Origin: VGEM01 sp033764265
GTDB taxonomy: Bacteria; Pseudomonadota; Alphaproteobacteria; Rhodospirillales; Rhodospirillaceae
Length of the DNA: 16,144 nt
Assembly (NCBI GenBank): GCA_033764265.1
Contig: JANRJB010000026.1
Span: forward strand, 1-16,144
Reading direction: 5' to 3'
Of the stretch, positions 6,201 through 14,088 are shown piece by piece. The notes beneath the pieces are model-generated. The model ran no database searches, was not told the DNA's origin, and was given only the letters and a program-made list of their open reading frames with translations. Position numbers and translations under genes: made by a program. Within the stretch, counting starts at the first letter, position 1, and every line of letters starts with the position of its first letter.

Positions 6201-8537
6201 TCAGAATCGCTGACCGAAGTTAACGCGGAACTTCTGACGGTCATCGAACGGCTGCTTGTTAAAGACAAATGGAGCCCAGTCAATATTGATCGGGCCGACC
6301 GGCGATTCCCACTGGATGCCGATCCCGGCGGAACCCCTAAATATCTGAGATTCAATGATATTCGGCGTCGGGATGCGCTTTTTCAGGTCCTTCGGCGGGC
6401 CGATCGCGCCCCAGTCGGTGAACACTTTCGGGGTAATTCCGATCTCTTCGGGCAACCCGAGCGGGATTTTCAGGTCGGCGGTGAAGGTGGCGATCCAGTC
6501 CCCGCCCAGGGCGTCGCCGGTCAGGCCGTCGCGCGGGCTGATGCCGAAATCGTCGAACCCGCGCAGGTTTGTGCCGCCCAGCTGGTAGCGCTGGTAGATT
6601 TTCACGTCCTCGCCCAGTCCGACGATGTAGCCCAGGTTGCCCACCAAGCCCAGGATCCAGCCGTCCAGGGGCTCGGCATACCAGCCCGCGCCGAAACCGC
6701 CACGCAGAAACTTCTCCGTGCCGCCCAGGCCCGCAAGCTCGGTGGTCAGGCTGACGTAATAACCGCGGCTGGGGTCGATGACGTTGTTGCGCCGGTCGAG
6801 CGCGATGGTCTGGCTGACCTGCGACGCAACCGCGGTGCCCTGCTGTTCGCGCACATACTGCGACGAGAACGAACTGATGCCGGTCAGCTTGGTCCAGGAG
6901 ATCAGGTAGCTGAACCGCTGGAACAGGTATTCGTTGTAGTTGAAACCGAAGCGCGCCGACCCGCCGATCGACTCGGACGTGAACCCGGCCTCGTCCTCGT
7001 AGTCCTGCCGGGTCGCGAACAGGTCGCCGCCGGCCACGACGCGGCGGTCGAGGAAGTAGGGCTCGGTGAAGCTGAGGTCGATCTGGCTTTGCTGCTGGGC
7101 CAGGCTGAGGTTCAGGCGCAGGTCCTGGCCGCGGCCCAACAGATTGCGCTCGCGGATACCGACGTCGAACAAGGCGCCGCTGGCGCTGGAGAAGCCGACG
7201 CCGAACTGCAATTCGCCGGTCGACTGTTCCTCGACCTCGGCCGTGATCACGGTGCGGTCCGGCGACACTTCCGACGGTGTGGTCTCGACCTTGACCTTGT
7301 CTTCCTTGAAGAACCCCAGGTTCTCCAGGCGCTCTTTCGAACGACGGATTTTCGCCGAGTTGAAGGCGTCGCCTTCGGCCAGCATGATCTCGCGGCGGAT
7401 GACGCGGTCGAGCGTGCGGACGTTGCCCTTGATCTCGACCCGCTCGACAAACACGCGCGGGCCTTCCTCGACGACGTACGTGATGTCGATGGTGCGCGTA
7501 TCGGGATTGCGGCGCACACGCGGGCGCACGTCGATGAAGGCGTAGCCGTCGTTGCCGACGGTGTCGGTGATGGCGTTGATGGTGTCGTCGATTTCCTTGG
7601 CGTTGTACCAGTCGCCCTGACGGGTCAGGATGTCGGGGTTCAGGCGCGCGGCCTGGTAGCCCTTGATCTGCACGTCGGCGTCGACCTTGCCCAGGCGGTA
7701 GCGCGGACCTTCCTTGACGGTGAACGTCAGGAAGAAGCTCTCGCGGTTCGGCGCCAGCTCGGCGACCGCCGAGATCACCTCGAAATCGGCGTAGCCGTTC
7801 TGCAGGTAATGCCGGCGCAGGAGTTCGCGGTCGAAGTTCATGCGCTCGGGGTCGTAGGTGTCGTTCGACGTCAGGAAGCGCCACCAGCGCTCCTCGCGCG
7901 TCAGCACCACGTCGCGCAGGTCGCCGTCGTCGAACTCCTTGTTGCCGACGAAGTTGATCTTGCGCACGTAGGTCGGCTTGCCCTCGGTGATCTCGTAGAC
8001 CAGATCGACGCGGTTCTGCGGCAGCTCGATCACCTTGGGCTCGACGCGCACGCCGAAGCGGCCCTTGCGACGGTACAATTCCAGGATCTTCTCGACGTCC
8101 TGCTGCACCTTGGTGCGGGTGTAGACCACGCGCGGGCGCAACTGTATTTCGGGCGACAACTTGTCGTCCTCGATGCGCCGGTTACCCTCGAACGAAATAC
8201 GATTGATGATCGGGTTCTCGACCACGCGCACCACCAGCATGGCGTTCTGGCGGCCCATGTTGACGTCGGCGAACAGGCCGGTGGCGAACAGGTTCTTCAT
8301 CGAGCGGTCGATGCGCGCAGGGTCGAACGGGTCGCCCTCGCGGATCGTCAGGTAGCTGCGGATGGTGGCGCCCTCGATGCGCTGGTTGCCCTGGATGCCG
8401 ATCTGTTCGATGACATCGCCGCCCTGGGCCAGAACCGGGGCGTTCCCGACCCCCAGGCACACCAGAACGACCGCCAGAAAGCGCAGTGGCCCGCTCCCGA
8501 TCAGAGACACAACGTTCAACCTACGTCCCTCGATCAT
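6201..8537 (-). CDS. bamA: Outer membrane protein assembly factor BamA
   Basis: BamA is the Omp85 core of the machine that folds and inserts beta-barrel proteins into the outer membrane. The 778 residues fit the family (E. coli 810). A signal peptide occupies about 1-37 (hydrophobic core 19-33, likely cut after VLA). Five POTRA domains follow to roughly residue 430, seen as repeated beta-alpha-alpha-beta-beta patterns with G-N-R/K turns. The 16-strand barrel fills the rest, with the conserved loop-6 motif LRGF (658-661) and a C-terminal Phe after an FGQR stretch, as expected for an outer-membrane barrel. The ATG at 8537 is the only start before the signal peptide, although the Shine-Dalgarno is poor. 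There is a 57-base gap on each side, and a hairpin follows the upstream rseP stop. Confidence 0.97.
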   Translation of the reverse strand: MIEGRRLNVVSLIGSGPLRFLAVVLVCLGVGNAPVLAQGGDVIEQIGIQGNQRIEGATIRSYLTIREGDPFDPARIDRSMKNLFATGLFADVNMGRQNAMLVVRVVENPIINRISFEGNRRIEDDKLSPEIQLRPRVVYTRTKVQQDVEKILELYRRKGRFGVRVEPKVIELPQNRVDLVYEITEGKPTYVRKINFVGNKEFDDGDLRDVVLTREERWWRFLTSNDTYDPERMNFDRELLRRHYLQNGYADFEVISAVAELAPNRESFFLTFTVKEGPRYRLGKVDADVQIKGYQAARLNPDILTRQGDWYNAKEIDDTINAITDTVGNDGYAFIDVRPRVRRNPDTRTIDITYVVEEGPRVFVERVEIKGNVRTLDRVIRREIMLAEGDAFNSAKIRRSKERLENLGFFKEDKVKVETTPSEVSPDRTVITAEVEEQSTGELQFGVGFSSASGALFDVGIRERNLLGRGQDLRLNLSLAQQQSQIDLSFTEPYFLDRRVVAGGDLFATRQDYEDEAGFTSESIGGSARFGFNYNEYLFQRFSYLISWTKLTGISSFSSQYVREQQGTAVASQVSQTIALDRRNNVIDPSRGYYVSLTTELAGLGGTEKFLRGGFGAGWYAEPLDGWILGLVGNLGYIVGLGEDVKIYQRYQLGGTNLRGFDDFGISPRDGLTGDALGGDWIATFTADLKIPLGLPEEIGITPKVFTDWGAIGPPKDLKKRIPTPNIIESQIFRGSAGIGIQWESPVGPINIDWAPFVFNKQPFDDRQKFRVNFGQRF

Positions 8538-8578
8538 GGAGCCGATCGATCCACTTGTCCGCGCAATGTCCCGGTAAA

Positions 8579-8594
8579 GCGGCCCGGCGGCCGC
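8579..8594 (-). terminator. Weak terminator-like hairpin between rseP and bamA
   Basis: Directly after the rseP stop codon the minus strand reads GCGGCC, loop GCCG, GGCCGC, then TTTA. The stem is a perfect 6 bp of pure GC but only three T residues follow, so it would be at best a partial terminator or an RNA-stabilising 3' stem. Confidence 0.3.
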
Positions 8595-9755
8595 TCAGAG
8601 TTGGACGATGTCGTTCCAGGTCACGAACACCATCAGCGCGACCACAAGCGCCAATCCGAAGCGCAAGCCCCATTCCTGGACCCGTTCCGACAAGGGCCGG
8701 CCGCGGACGGCTTCGATGGCGTAAAACAACAGGTGGCCGCCGTCAAGCAACGGCACCGGCAATAGGTTGATCATGCCCAGATTGAGCGAGAGGATCGCCA
8801 TGAAAATGACGAAATTCACCACTCCGGACCGCGCCGCCTGGCCCGAGTATTTGGCGATGCGGATCGGCCCGCCCAGGTCCTCGGTGCCGCGCACGCCGCT
8901 GATCATCTGGCCGATGGCGACGACCGTGCCTTCCATCACCACGTAGCACTGCTGCAGCGACCAGCCCAAGGCCTCGACCGGCCCGGCCCGCTCCATCTTC
9001 CGGCTTTCGCCCGACACCGAGATGCCCAACAGGGCGTGCTTCTGGGCGTTGCCGAAGGCGTCTTCGCCCTCGACGATGCGCGGCGTGGCGGTCAGGTCCA
9101 GCGCCGTACCGTCGCGTTCGACCGAAAAGGTCATCGGCGCGCCGTGGGCGATGGCCACCATGCGCTGGATGTCCTCGAAACGGCGCACGGGCTGGCCGTC
9201 GATGGCCAGGACGCGGTCGCCGGGCGCGAAACCCGCCGCCGCCGCCGCGCTGTCGGCCACCACCGTGCCGATCACCGGCTCGGTCACGGGGCGCCCGCTG
9301 ATGAAGAACACCGCCCAGAACACCAGGATCGCGAACACGATGTTCACCGCCGGGCCGGCGAAAACGATGGCCGAGCGTTGCAGCGCGGTCTTGTATTTGA
9401 ACGACACCGCCCGTTCCTCGGGCGTCAGCGGCCGGCTCGCCATGTCCTTGGGCCGGGCCTCGCCGTGGGCATCGCCCGATCGCGGCGATGGCCCGCCCTC
9501 GATGGCTTCCATGGTCTCGGCCTCGCCGAACATCTTGACGTAGCCGCCCAGCGGTATGGCGCTGACCTTCCAGCGGGTGCCGTGGCGATCGGTCCAGCCG
9601 AACAGCTCGGGTCCGAAGCCTATGGAAAAGCTGTCGCACCGCACCCGGTTGCGGCGGGCGACATAGAGGTGGCCGTACTCGTGCACGAACACCACGACCG
9701 ACAACGCGACAATGAACGCGATCAGGGTCATGGGCAGCGACGCGAAGGTATCCAT
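8595..9755 (-). CDS. rseP: Site-2 protease RseP (M50 zinc metalloprotease)
   Basis: RseP is an inner-membrane intramembrane protease that cuts transmembrane anchors, such as anti-sigma factors, after a first cut by another protease. The zinc-binding HEYGH motif (H25, E26, H29) lies in the first membrane segment. The third zinc ligand region is PVPLLDGGH (333-341) in a late membrane segment. Other membrane segments lie near 128-152 and 364-380. One PDZ domain is visible (about 155-230, with the DRVLAIDG strand at 180-187), unlike E. coli RseP, which has two; the 386-residue length agrees. This fits alphaproteobacterial RseP/MmpA-type proteins. The ATG at 9755 leaves 26 bases after the dxr stop; an alternative ATG at 9731 would trim eight residues. 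Which substrate it cuts here is not shown by the window. Confidence 0.95.
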   Translation of the reverse strand: MDTFASLPMTLIAFIVALSVVVFVHEYGHLYVARRNRVRCDSFSIGFGPELFGWTDRHGTRWKVSAIPLGGYVKMFGEAETMEAIEGGPSPRSGDAHGEARPKDMASRPLTPEERAVSFKYKTALQRSAIVFAGPAVNIVFAILVFWAVFFISGRPVTEPVIGTVVADSAAAAAGFAPGDRVLAIDGQPVRRFEDIQRMVAIAHGAPMTFSVERDGTALDLTATPRIVEGEDAFGNAQKHALLGISVSGESRKMERAGPVEALGWSLQQCYVVMEGTVVAIGQMISGVRGTEDLGGPIRIAKYSGQAARSGVVNFVIFMAILSLNLGMINLLPVPLLDGGHLLFYAIEAVRGRPLSERVQEWGLRFGLALVVALMVFVTWNDIVQL

Positions 9756-9781
9756 GGCGTGTTGTCCGTTCCGCTCGCCGC

Positions 9782-10969
9782 CTATTCGGCGGCCCGTTTC
9801 AGTTTGCCGGCCTCGGTCGCCTTGATTCGGGCCTCGGCATCGATGGCCAGCACGTCGTCCAGGCCGGCCAGCGGCCGCGCCGTCATGCCGGCCAGAACGC
9901 GTTCCGAGATTGACACGATATCGAGGAAGCCGATGGCGCCGGTCAGGAACAGATCGACGGCGACTTCGTTGGCGGCGTTGAAAATGGTGGCCGCCGAGCC
10001 GCCGATCCGCAACGCCTCGCGCGCCAGACGCAGCGCCGGGAAGCGGTCTTGGTCGGGCGCCTCGAAGGTCAGCGAGCCCAGCTTGGCCAAGTCGAGCCGG
10101 GCGGTGGGCGCCGGCATGCGGTCCGGCCAGGCCAAGGCATAGGCGATCGGCGTGCGCATGTCGGGCGTGCCCAGTTGCGCCAACACCGAGCCATCGGCGT
10201 ACTCCACCATGCTGTGCACAACCGACTGCGGATGCACCACCACGTCGATGCCTTCGCTCGGCAGGCCGAACAAATGGCTGGCCTCGATGATCTCCAGGCT
10301 CTTGTTCACCATCGTCGCGGAGTCGACGGATATTTTCGCGCCCATCGACCAGTTGGGATGGGCAACCGCCTGGGCCGGGGTCGCGCGGGCCATCTCGGCC
10401 CGGCTGTGGGTGCGGAACGGCCCGCCCGACGCGGTCAGAATCACGCGGCTGATGGATTGGCGCTGATCGGCCTGGAACACCTGGAAGATGGCGTTGTGCT
10501 CCGAATCAACGGGCAGCAGCGTCGCGCCATGGCGGCGCACCGCGGCCATGAACACCTCGCCGGCGCTGACCAGGCATTCCTTGTTGGCGAACGCAACGAT
10601 GGCGCCGCGCTCCACCGCGCACCACGTCGCGCGCAGGCCGGCCGCGCCGACGATGGCGGCCATCACCCATTGCGACGGCAGCCGCGCGGCCTGGCACACC
10701 GCGTCGGGGCCGGCCGCCACCTCGATGCCCGAACCGCTCAGCAGGTCCTTCAGCTCGGCGTATTGCTGCGGATCGCCGATGGCCACGAACTTCGGCTTCA
10801 GCTGGCGGGCCTGAGCGGCCAGGCGCACTGCGTTGCGGTGGGCGGCCAGGGCGATCACTTCGAAACGCCCCGGATGGCGCGCGATCAGGTCGACGGTGTT
10901 CTCGCCCACCGAGCCGGTCGAGCCCAGGATCGCCACCGATCGCGCGGGTGTGTCGCCGGGCGTTACCAC
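9782..10969 (-). CDS. dxr: 1-deoxy-D-xylulose 5-phosphate reductoisomerase Dxr
   Basis: Dxr makes 2-C-methyl-D-erythritol 4-phosphate from DXP with NADPH, the first committed step of the MEP isoprenoid pathway, which feeds UppS next door. From the chosen start (395 aa; E. coli 398) the NADPH-binding loop GSTGSVG is at 16-22, NKECLVSAGE at 129-138, metal ligands Asp155 and Glu157 in PVDSEHN, and the substrate-binding VNKSLEIIEA at 221-230 with the further metal ligand Glu226. I chose the GTG at 10969 because GGAG lies seven bases upstream and homologues start just before the nucleotide-binding strand. The ATG at 11029 lies deep in cdsA. The start overlaps the cdsA stop by seven bases, which suggests translational coupling. 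All catalytic motifs look intact. Confidence 0.96.
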   Translation of the reverse strand: MVTPGDTPARSVAILGSTGSVGENTVDLIARHPGRFEVIALAAHRNAVRLAAQARQLKPKFVAIGDPQQYAELKDLLSGSGIEVAAGPDAVCQAARLPSQWVMAAIVGAAGLRATWCAVERGAIVAFANKECLVSAGEVFMAAVRRHGATLLPVDSEHNAIFQVFQADQRQSISRVILTASGGPFRTHSRAEMARATPAQAVAHPNWSMGAKISVDSATMVNKSLEIIEASHLFGLPSEGIDVVVHPQSVVHSMVEYADGSVLAQLGTPDMRTPIAYALAWPDRMPAPTARLDLAKLGSLTFEAPDQDRFPALRLAREALRIGGSAATIFNAANEVAVDLFLTGAIGFLDIVSISERVLAGMTARPLAGLDDVLAIDAEARIKATEAGKLKRAAE

Positions 10970-11751
10970 GTCAGCACTCCACCTTTGAAATAAGCGCACA
11001 TCAGGGCTGCGGCCGGTGCGGCCGCCCACAGCCCGTCAAAGCGGTCCATGACACCGCCGTGCCCGGGGATCAATCCGCCGGAATCCTTCACAGCGTAGCG
11101 CCGTTTCAGCCCGGATTCGAACAAATCGCCAAGTTGGGTCAAGATCGAAAGCCCCGATGACATAAGGGTCAAGGTCACATCCACCGTGCCGTTCAAGGCC
11201 GCAATCAGCCCGAGCCCGGCCCCAGTTCCGATCACGAGCCCGCCGCCCGCCCCCGACCAGGTCTTGTTGGGGCTGATGGCCGGCGCCAGCTTGGGCCCAC
11301 CGAATGTGCGCCCGACCGCATAGGCGCCGATATCGGTACCCCAGACCACCGCCAGCAGCCAGTAGACCGACTCGGTGCCGCCGATCCGCATCACGAACAC
11401 CAGCGAAATGGCGGGGATTGCGGCATAGGCCACAGTCGCCTGGACCACGGCGAACCCCCGCCGACCGGCAAGCTGGTCAGCCAGCACCACCAGAACCGTG
11501 GCGGCGAAGACCAGCGCCAGGGCCAGCCCGGCATTGCCGAATACCGATGCGGCGGCGACCGCCGTGAGCGAGGCCGCGGCCATCAGCGCGCGGCGTTTGC
11601 CGCCCTCCTGGCCGTCCATGCGGGTGAATTCGATCGCCATGGCGACCACGATCGCGGCCACCAGCAGGTCGAAATAAGGCGATCCGGCGCTGACGATCAG
11701 GAGGAAAAGCGGGGCGAGTATCAATCCTGAAATCAGACGGGTACGCAGCAC
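10963..11751 (-). CDS. cdsA: Phosphatidate cytidylyltransferase CdsA
   Basis: CdsA is an integral inner-membrane enzyme that makes CDP-diacylglycerol from phosphatidic acid and CTP, the precursor of all major phospholipids. From the chosen start it has 262 residues, several hydrophobic segments (about 5-22, 27-42, 55-70, 75-92, 105-122, 128-145, 170-188), the conserved region starting WGTDIGAYAVGR (137-148), and at 213-239 a complete match to the CDS family signature (S-x-x-K-R, K-D, P-x-H-G-G, D-R-x-D). I chose the GTG at 11751 because TGAGG lies five bases before it and the start falls seven bases after uppS ends. The ATG at 11916 would overlap uppS by over 150 bases and add a Cys/Pro/Arg-rich tail that is clearly out-of-frame uppS sequence. 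Confidence 0.95.
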   Translation of the reverse strand: MLRTRLISGLILAPLFLLIVSAGSPYFDLLVAAIVVAMAIEFTRMDGQEGGKRRALMAAASLTAVAAASVFGNAGLALALVFAATVLVVLADQLAGRRGFAVVQATVAYAAIPAISLVFVMRIGGTESVYWLLAVVWGTDIGAYAVGRTFGGPKLAPAISPNKTWSGAGGGLVIGTGAGLGLIAALNGTVDVTLTLMSSGLSILTQLGDLFESGLKRRYAVKDSGGLIPGHGGVMDRFDGLWAAAPAAALMCAYFKGGVLTW

Positions 11752-11758
11752 GGAAACC

Positions 11759-12514
11759 TCAGGTGACCACCGCGCCGAAGCGCCGCTCGCGACCCATGAA
11801 GGTCTCGATCGCGGCCTGCAAGTCGGCATGGCCGAAGTCGGGCCACAGCGTCTTGGTGAACACCAGTTCGGTATAGGCCAGCTGCCACAACAGGAAATTG
11901 CTGATGCGCTGTTCACCCGATGTGCGAATCAGAAGATCCGGATCAGGAATGCCATCGGTGAACAGCTTGCGCGCGAACATGCGCTCGTCGATCTGATCGG
12001 GCGCGATCGCGCCGCGGGCGGCATCGGCGGCCAGCGACCGTGCGGCGTTGACGATTTCCTGCCGACTGCCGTAGCTCAGCGCCACGATCAAGGTCAGCCG
12101 GGTGTTGGCGGCGGTCTTGCGTTCGGCGGCCTCGATCAGGTCTACGGTATCGGGCGGCAGGCGCGTCCGGTCGCCGATCACCTGGAACCGCACGCCGTTG
12201 CGGTCCAAGTCGGCGACCTCGATCTGCAGGTACAGCCGCAGCAGGCCCATCAAGTCGCGCACTTCGGTCTCGGGCCGCTGCCAGTTCTCAGACGAGAAGC
12301 CGAACAGGGTGAGGTACGAAATGCCGAGCTCGGCCGCGCTTTTGACCACCCGGCGCAAGGCGTCGGCGCCGCGCTTGTGGCCCGCGGTGCGCGGCAGGCC
12401 GCGGGCCCGGGCCCATCGGCCGTTGCCGTCCATGATGATGGCCACGTGCACGGGCACGGCGCCGTTGCCGGCGCCGGCCAGCGGCCGGGCGGAGATGGCG
12501 GGCGCGCTCGACAT
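11759..12514 (-). CDS. uppS: Di-trans,poly-cis-undecaprenyl-diphosphate synthase (isoprenyl transferase) UppS
   Basis: UppS extends farnesyl diphosphate with eight isopentenyl units to undecaprenyl diphosphate, the lipid carrier for peptidoglycan and O-antigen sugars. The 251 residues (E. coli 253) show the catalytic Asp29 in IIMDGNGRWA (26-35), FSSENW (73-78), SYGSRQE (147-153) and the dimer/substrate region from PDLLIRTSGE (192-201) to WPDF (224-227). The ATG at 12514 shares one base with the frr stop (TGATG), so translation is probably coupled. A longer open frame reaches 12865 but runs through frr in another frame and is not coding. The neighbours dxr (isoprenoid supply) and cdsA (lipids) fit. 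Confidence 0.97.
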   Translation of the reverse strand: MSSAPAISARPLAGAGNGAVPVHVAIIMDGNGRWARARGLPRTAGHKRGADALRRVVKSAAELGISYLTLFGFSSENWQRPETEVRDLMGLLRLYLQIEVADLDRNGVRFQVIGDRTRLPPDTVDLIEAAERKTAANTRLTLIVALSYGSRQEIVNAARSLAADAARGAIAPDQIDERMFARKLFTDGIPDPDLLIRTSGEQRISNFLLWQLAYTELVFTKTLWPDFGHADLQAAIETFMGRERRFGAVVT

Positions 12515-13080
12515 CAGACCTGCATGATTTCCTGTTCTTTGTGCTTCAGCATGTCGTCGATCTTGGCGACATACTGGTCGGTCATCTTCTGGACGTCGTC
12601 GTGGTGGCGGCGATGTTCGTCCTGGGAGATCTTGTGATCCTTCTCGAGCTTCTTGAGCACTTCGTTGCCGTCGCGGCGGACGTTGCGGATCGCAACCCGC
12701 GCCTGTTCGGCGTATTTGTGGGCGACCTTGGTCAGCTCGGTGCGCCGTTCGGCGGTCAGGGGCGGGATCGGCACGCGGATCAGCGTGCCGTCGCTGACCG
12801 GGTTCAGGCCCAGGTTGGCCTCGCGAATGGCTTTCTCGACCGACTTGGCCAGCCCCTTGTCCCACACCGACACCGAAATCAGGCGGGCCTCGGGCGTTGA
12901 GACGCTGGCCACCTGGCTGATCGGCATCTTCTGGCCGTAGGCATCGACCATGACGGGGTCGAGCAGCGCGATCGAGGCCCGCCCGGTGCGCAATCCGGCG
13001 AATTCCTTCTTCACCACATCGATGGTGCTGTCCATCTTGTGCTGCAGTTCTTTGCGCAGAGTCGGGAAATCCTGGGTCAT
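12514..13080 (-). CDS. frr: Ribosome recycling factor
   Basis: RRF works with EF-G to split the post-termination ribosome. The 188 residues match the family length (185). The three-helix-bundle part shows KEFAGLRTGRAS (25-36), and residues from about 31 through 104 contain the small beta domain with the strand leading to GTLIRVPIPPLTAERR. The C-terminal helix is highly charged with many Lys and Glu residues. The start at 13080 has an excellent ribosome site, GGGAGG five bases upstream, in the 18-base gap after pyrH. The pyrH-frr pair is conserved across bacteria. The stop overlaps the uppS start by one base. Confidence 0.98.
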   Translation of the reverse strand: MTQDFPTLRKELQHKMDSTIDVVKKEFAGLRTGRASIALLDPVMVDAYGQKMPISQVASVSTPEARLISVSVWDKGLAKSVEKAIREANLGLNPVSDGTLIRVPIPPLTAERRTELTKVAHKYAEQARVAIRNVRRDGNEVLKKLEKDHKISQDEHRRHHDDVQKMTDQYVAKIDDMLKHKEQEIMQV

Positions 13081-13098
13081 CTCGTCCTCCCTGGTGCG

Positions 13099-13887
13099 CT
13101 AGGCCGCGCGGCCCGCCGCGGCGGCGATCAGCGTGTACGTCCCTTCGCCGCGCAGGACCCGCGCCACCGCATCAGGCTTATGCATGTCAAATACCACAAT
13201 TGGCAGGTTGTTTTCGCGGGCCAATGCGATCGCCGCGGTGTCCATGACTTTAAGATCGTCGGCGATGACTTTGTCGAAGCTGAGGCGGTCGAACCGCTTG
13301 GCTGCCTTATTCTTCTTCGGGTCGGAATCGTAAACGCCGTCGACCTGGGTGGCCTTCAGCAGAGCGTCGCAGTTCATTTCCACCGCGCGCAGCGCCGCGG
13401 CGGTGTCGGTGGTGAAGAACGGATTGCCGGTGCCGGCGGCGAACACCACCACCCGGCCCTTTTCCATGTGCCGCATGGCCCGCCGGCGGATGTAGGACTC
13501 GCACACTTGGGCCATGGCGATGGCCGATTGCACGCGCGTCGGCACGCCCAGGCTTTCCAGTGCGGTCTGCACCGCGAGCGCGTTGATCACGGTCGCCAGC
13601 ATGCCCATGTAGTCGGCCGTGGTGCGGTCCATGCCGTTGGAGGCGCCCGACAAGCCGCGAAAGATGTTGCCGCCGCCGATCACCAGGCACACTTGGAAGC
13701 CGCCGGCCACCACCGCCTGCACGTCACGGGCCAGCTTGAGCACGGTCTCGTTGTCGAGCCCGAACTCCCGGTCGCCCATCAAGCCTTCGCCCGAAACCTT
13801 CAACAGCACGCGCCGGAACGGCAACGGGCGGGCCGTCGCCTTGGGCGTGGCAGCTGGCGTCGAGGCTTTGGCCTTACGCGCGGGCAT
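13099..13887 (-). CDS. pyrH: UMP kinase PyrH
   Basis: PyrH phosphorylates UMP to UDP with ATP, the gateway to UTP, CTP and UDP-sugars, including UDP-GlcNAc used by LpxA. It is a hexameric amino-acid-kinase-fold enzyme. The 262 residues have KVSGEGLMG (30-38), the GGGNIFRG phosphate loop (71-78), MDRTTADYMGM (86-96), a GTGNPFFTTD motif and the nucleotide-binding KATQVDGVYDSDP stretch. The N-terminus carries about 22 extra residues rich in Lys, Ala and Pro before the first strand, somewhat longer than in E. coli and probably disordered. The ATG at 13887 has GGGGGA a few bases upstream. A terminator and a weak promoter candidate lie in the 201-base gap before it, so pyrH-frr may be expressed apart from rpsB-tsf. 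Confidence 0.97.
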   Translation of the reverse strand: MPARKAKASTPAATPKATARPLPFRRVLLKVSGEGLMGDREFGLDNETVLKLARDVQAVVAGGFQVCLVIGGGNIFRGLSGASNGMDRTTADYMGMLATVINALAVQTALESLGVPTRVQSAIAMAQVCESYIRRRAMRHMEKGRVVVFAAGTGNPFFTTDTAAALRAVEMNCDALLKATQVDGVYDSDPKKNKAAKRFDRLSFDKVIADDLKVMDTAAIALARENNLPIVVFDMHKPDAVARVLRGEGTYTLIAAAAGRAA

Positions 13888-13934
13888 TGATCCCCCAAAT
13901 CCGGTCGCCGTTTCGCAGCCGTGCCGCAGCTAGC

Positions 13935-13960
13935 AAAAAGGGACGGTGCAACCCGTCCCT
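13935..13960 (-). terminator. Intrinsic terminator after tsf
   Basis: On the minus strand AGGGACGG (13960-13953), loop GTTGCA, and CCGTCCCT (13946-13939) form a perfect 8-bp stem, followed directly by more T residues (five Ts counting the last stem base) and then GC. This is a typical rho-independent terminator for the rpsB-tsf transcript. It ends 47 bases before the pyrH start, in a gap of 201 bases with no gene. Confidence 0.8.
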
Positions 13961-13986
13961 CTCGCCGCGCCCGTGGTGTGGGCGGC

Positions 13987-14004
13987 GGCCCGCGGCGGCG
14001 GGCC
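13987..14004 (-). repeat. GC-rich inverted repeat in the tsf-pyrH gap
   Basis: GGCCCGC and GCGGGCC (7 bp) enclose a four-base loop. There is no T tract, so it is not an intrinsic terminator by itself. It lies between the promoter candidate at 14007-14035 and the terminator at 13935-13960, and would be near the 5' end of any RNA started there. Confidence 0.45.
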
Positions 14005-14006
14005 TT

Positions 14007-14035
14007 GGTATAGCAAACCCGAACGGCCCGGTCGC
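14007..14035 (-). promoter_or_regulatory. Possible promoter upstream of pyrH
   Basis: The minus strand has GCTATACC (14014-14007), which matches the alphaproteobacterial -10 pattern GCTANAWC known from Caulobacter at all but one position. A weak -35-like GCGACCG (14035-14029; 4 of 7 matches to TTGACGS) stands 14 bases upstream. The surrounding gap is AT-richer than the coding regions. A transcript from here would meet the terminator at 13960-13935 before pyrH, so the role is uncertain. Confidence 0.35.
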
Positions 14036-14088
14036 AGGAAATTAAGGCGATGGAAAATCCAAATGCAACAAATCGTTAAGGTTGCAAC

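Noticed and set aside
5952..8765. A 937-codon open frame on the plus strand opposite bamA
   Set aside because: It is rich in Asp, Val, Ala, Arg and His in the pattern made by reading a GC-rich gene antisense. BamA on the other strand has signal peptide, POTRA and barrel features, and the frame shows no recognisable domain.
10970..11029. Longer dxr start at 11029
   Set aside because: It would overlap the conserved end of cdsA by 67 bases, and the GTG at 10969 has a good Shine-Dalgarno sequence and the right family length.
12515..12865. N-terminal extension of uppS through frr
   Set aside because: It is only an open continuation of the uppS frame; the sequence encodes frr in another frame with a perfect ribosome site, and UppS homologues begin at the ATG at 12514.
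13039..13890. Plus-strand 283-codon open frame opposite pyrH
   Set aside because: It is His/Gly/Arg-rich antisense translation of pyrH with no domain features.
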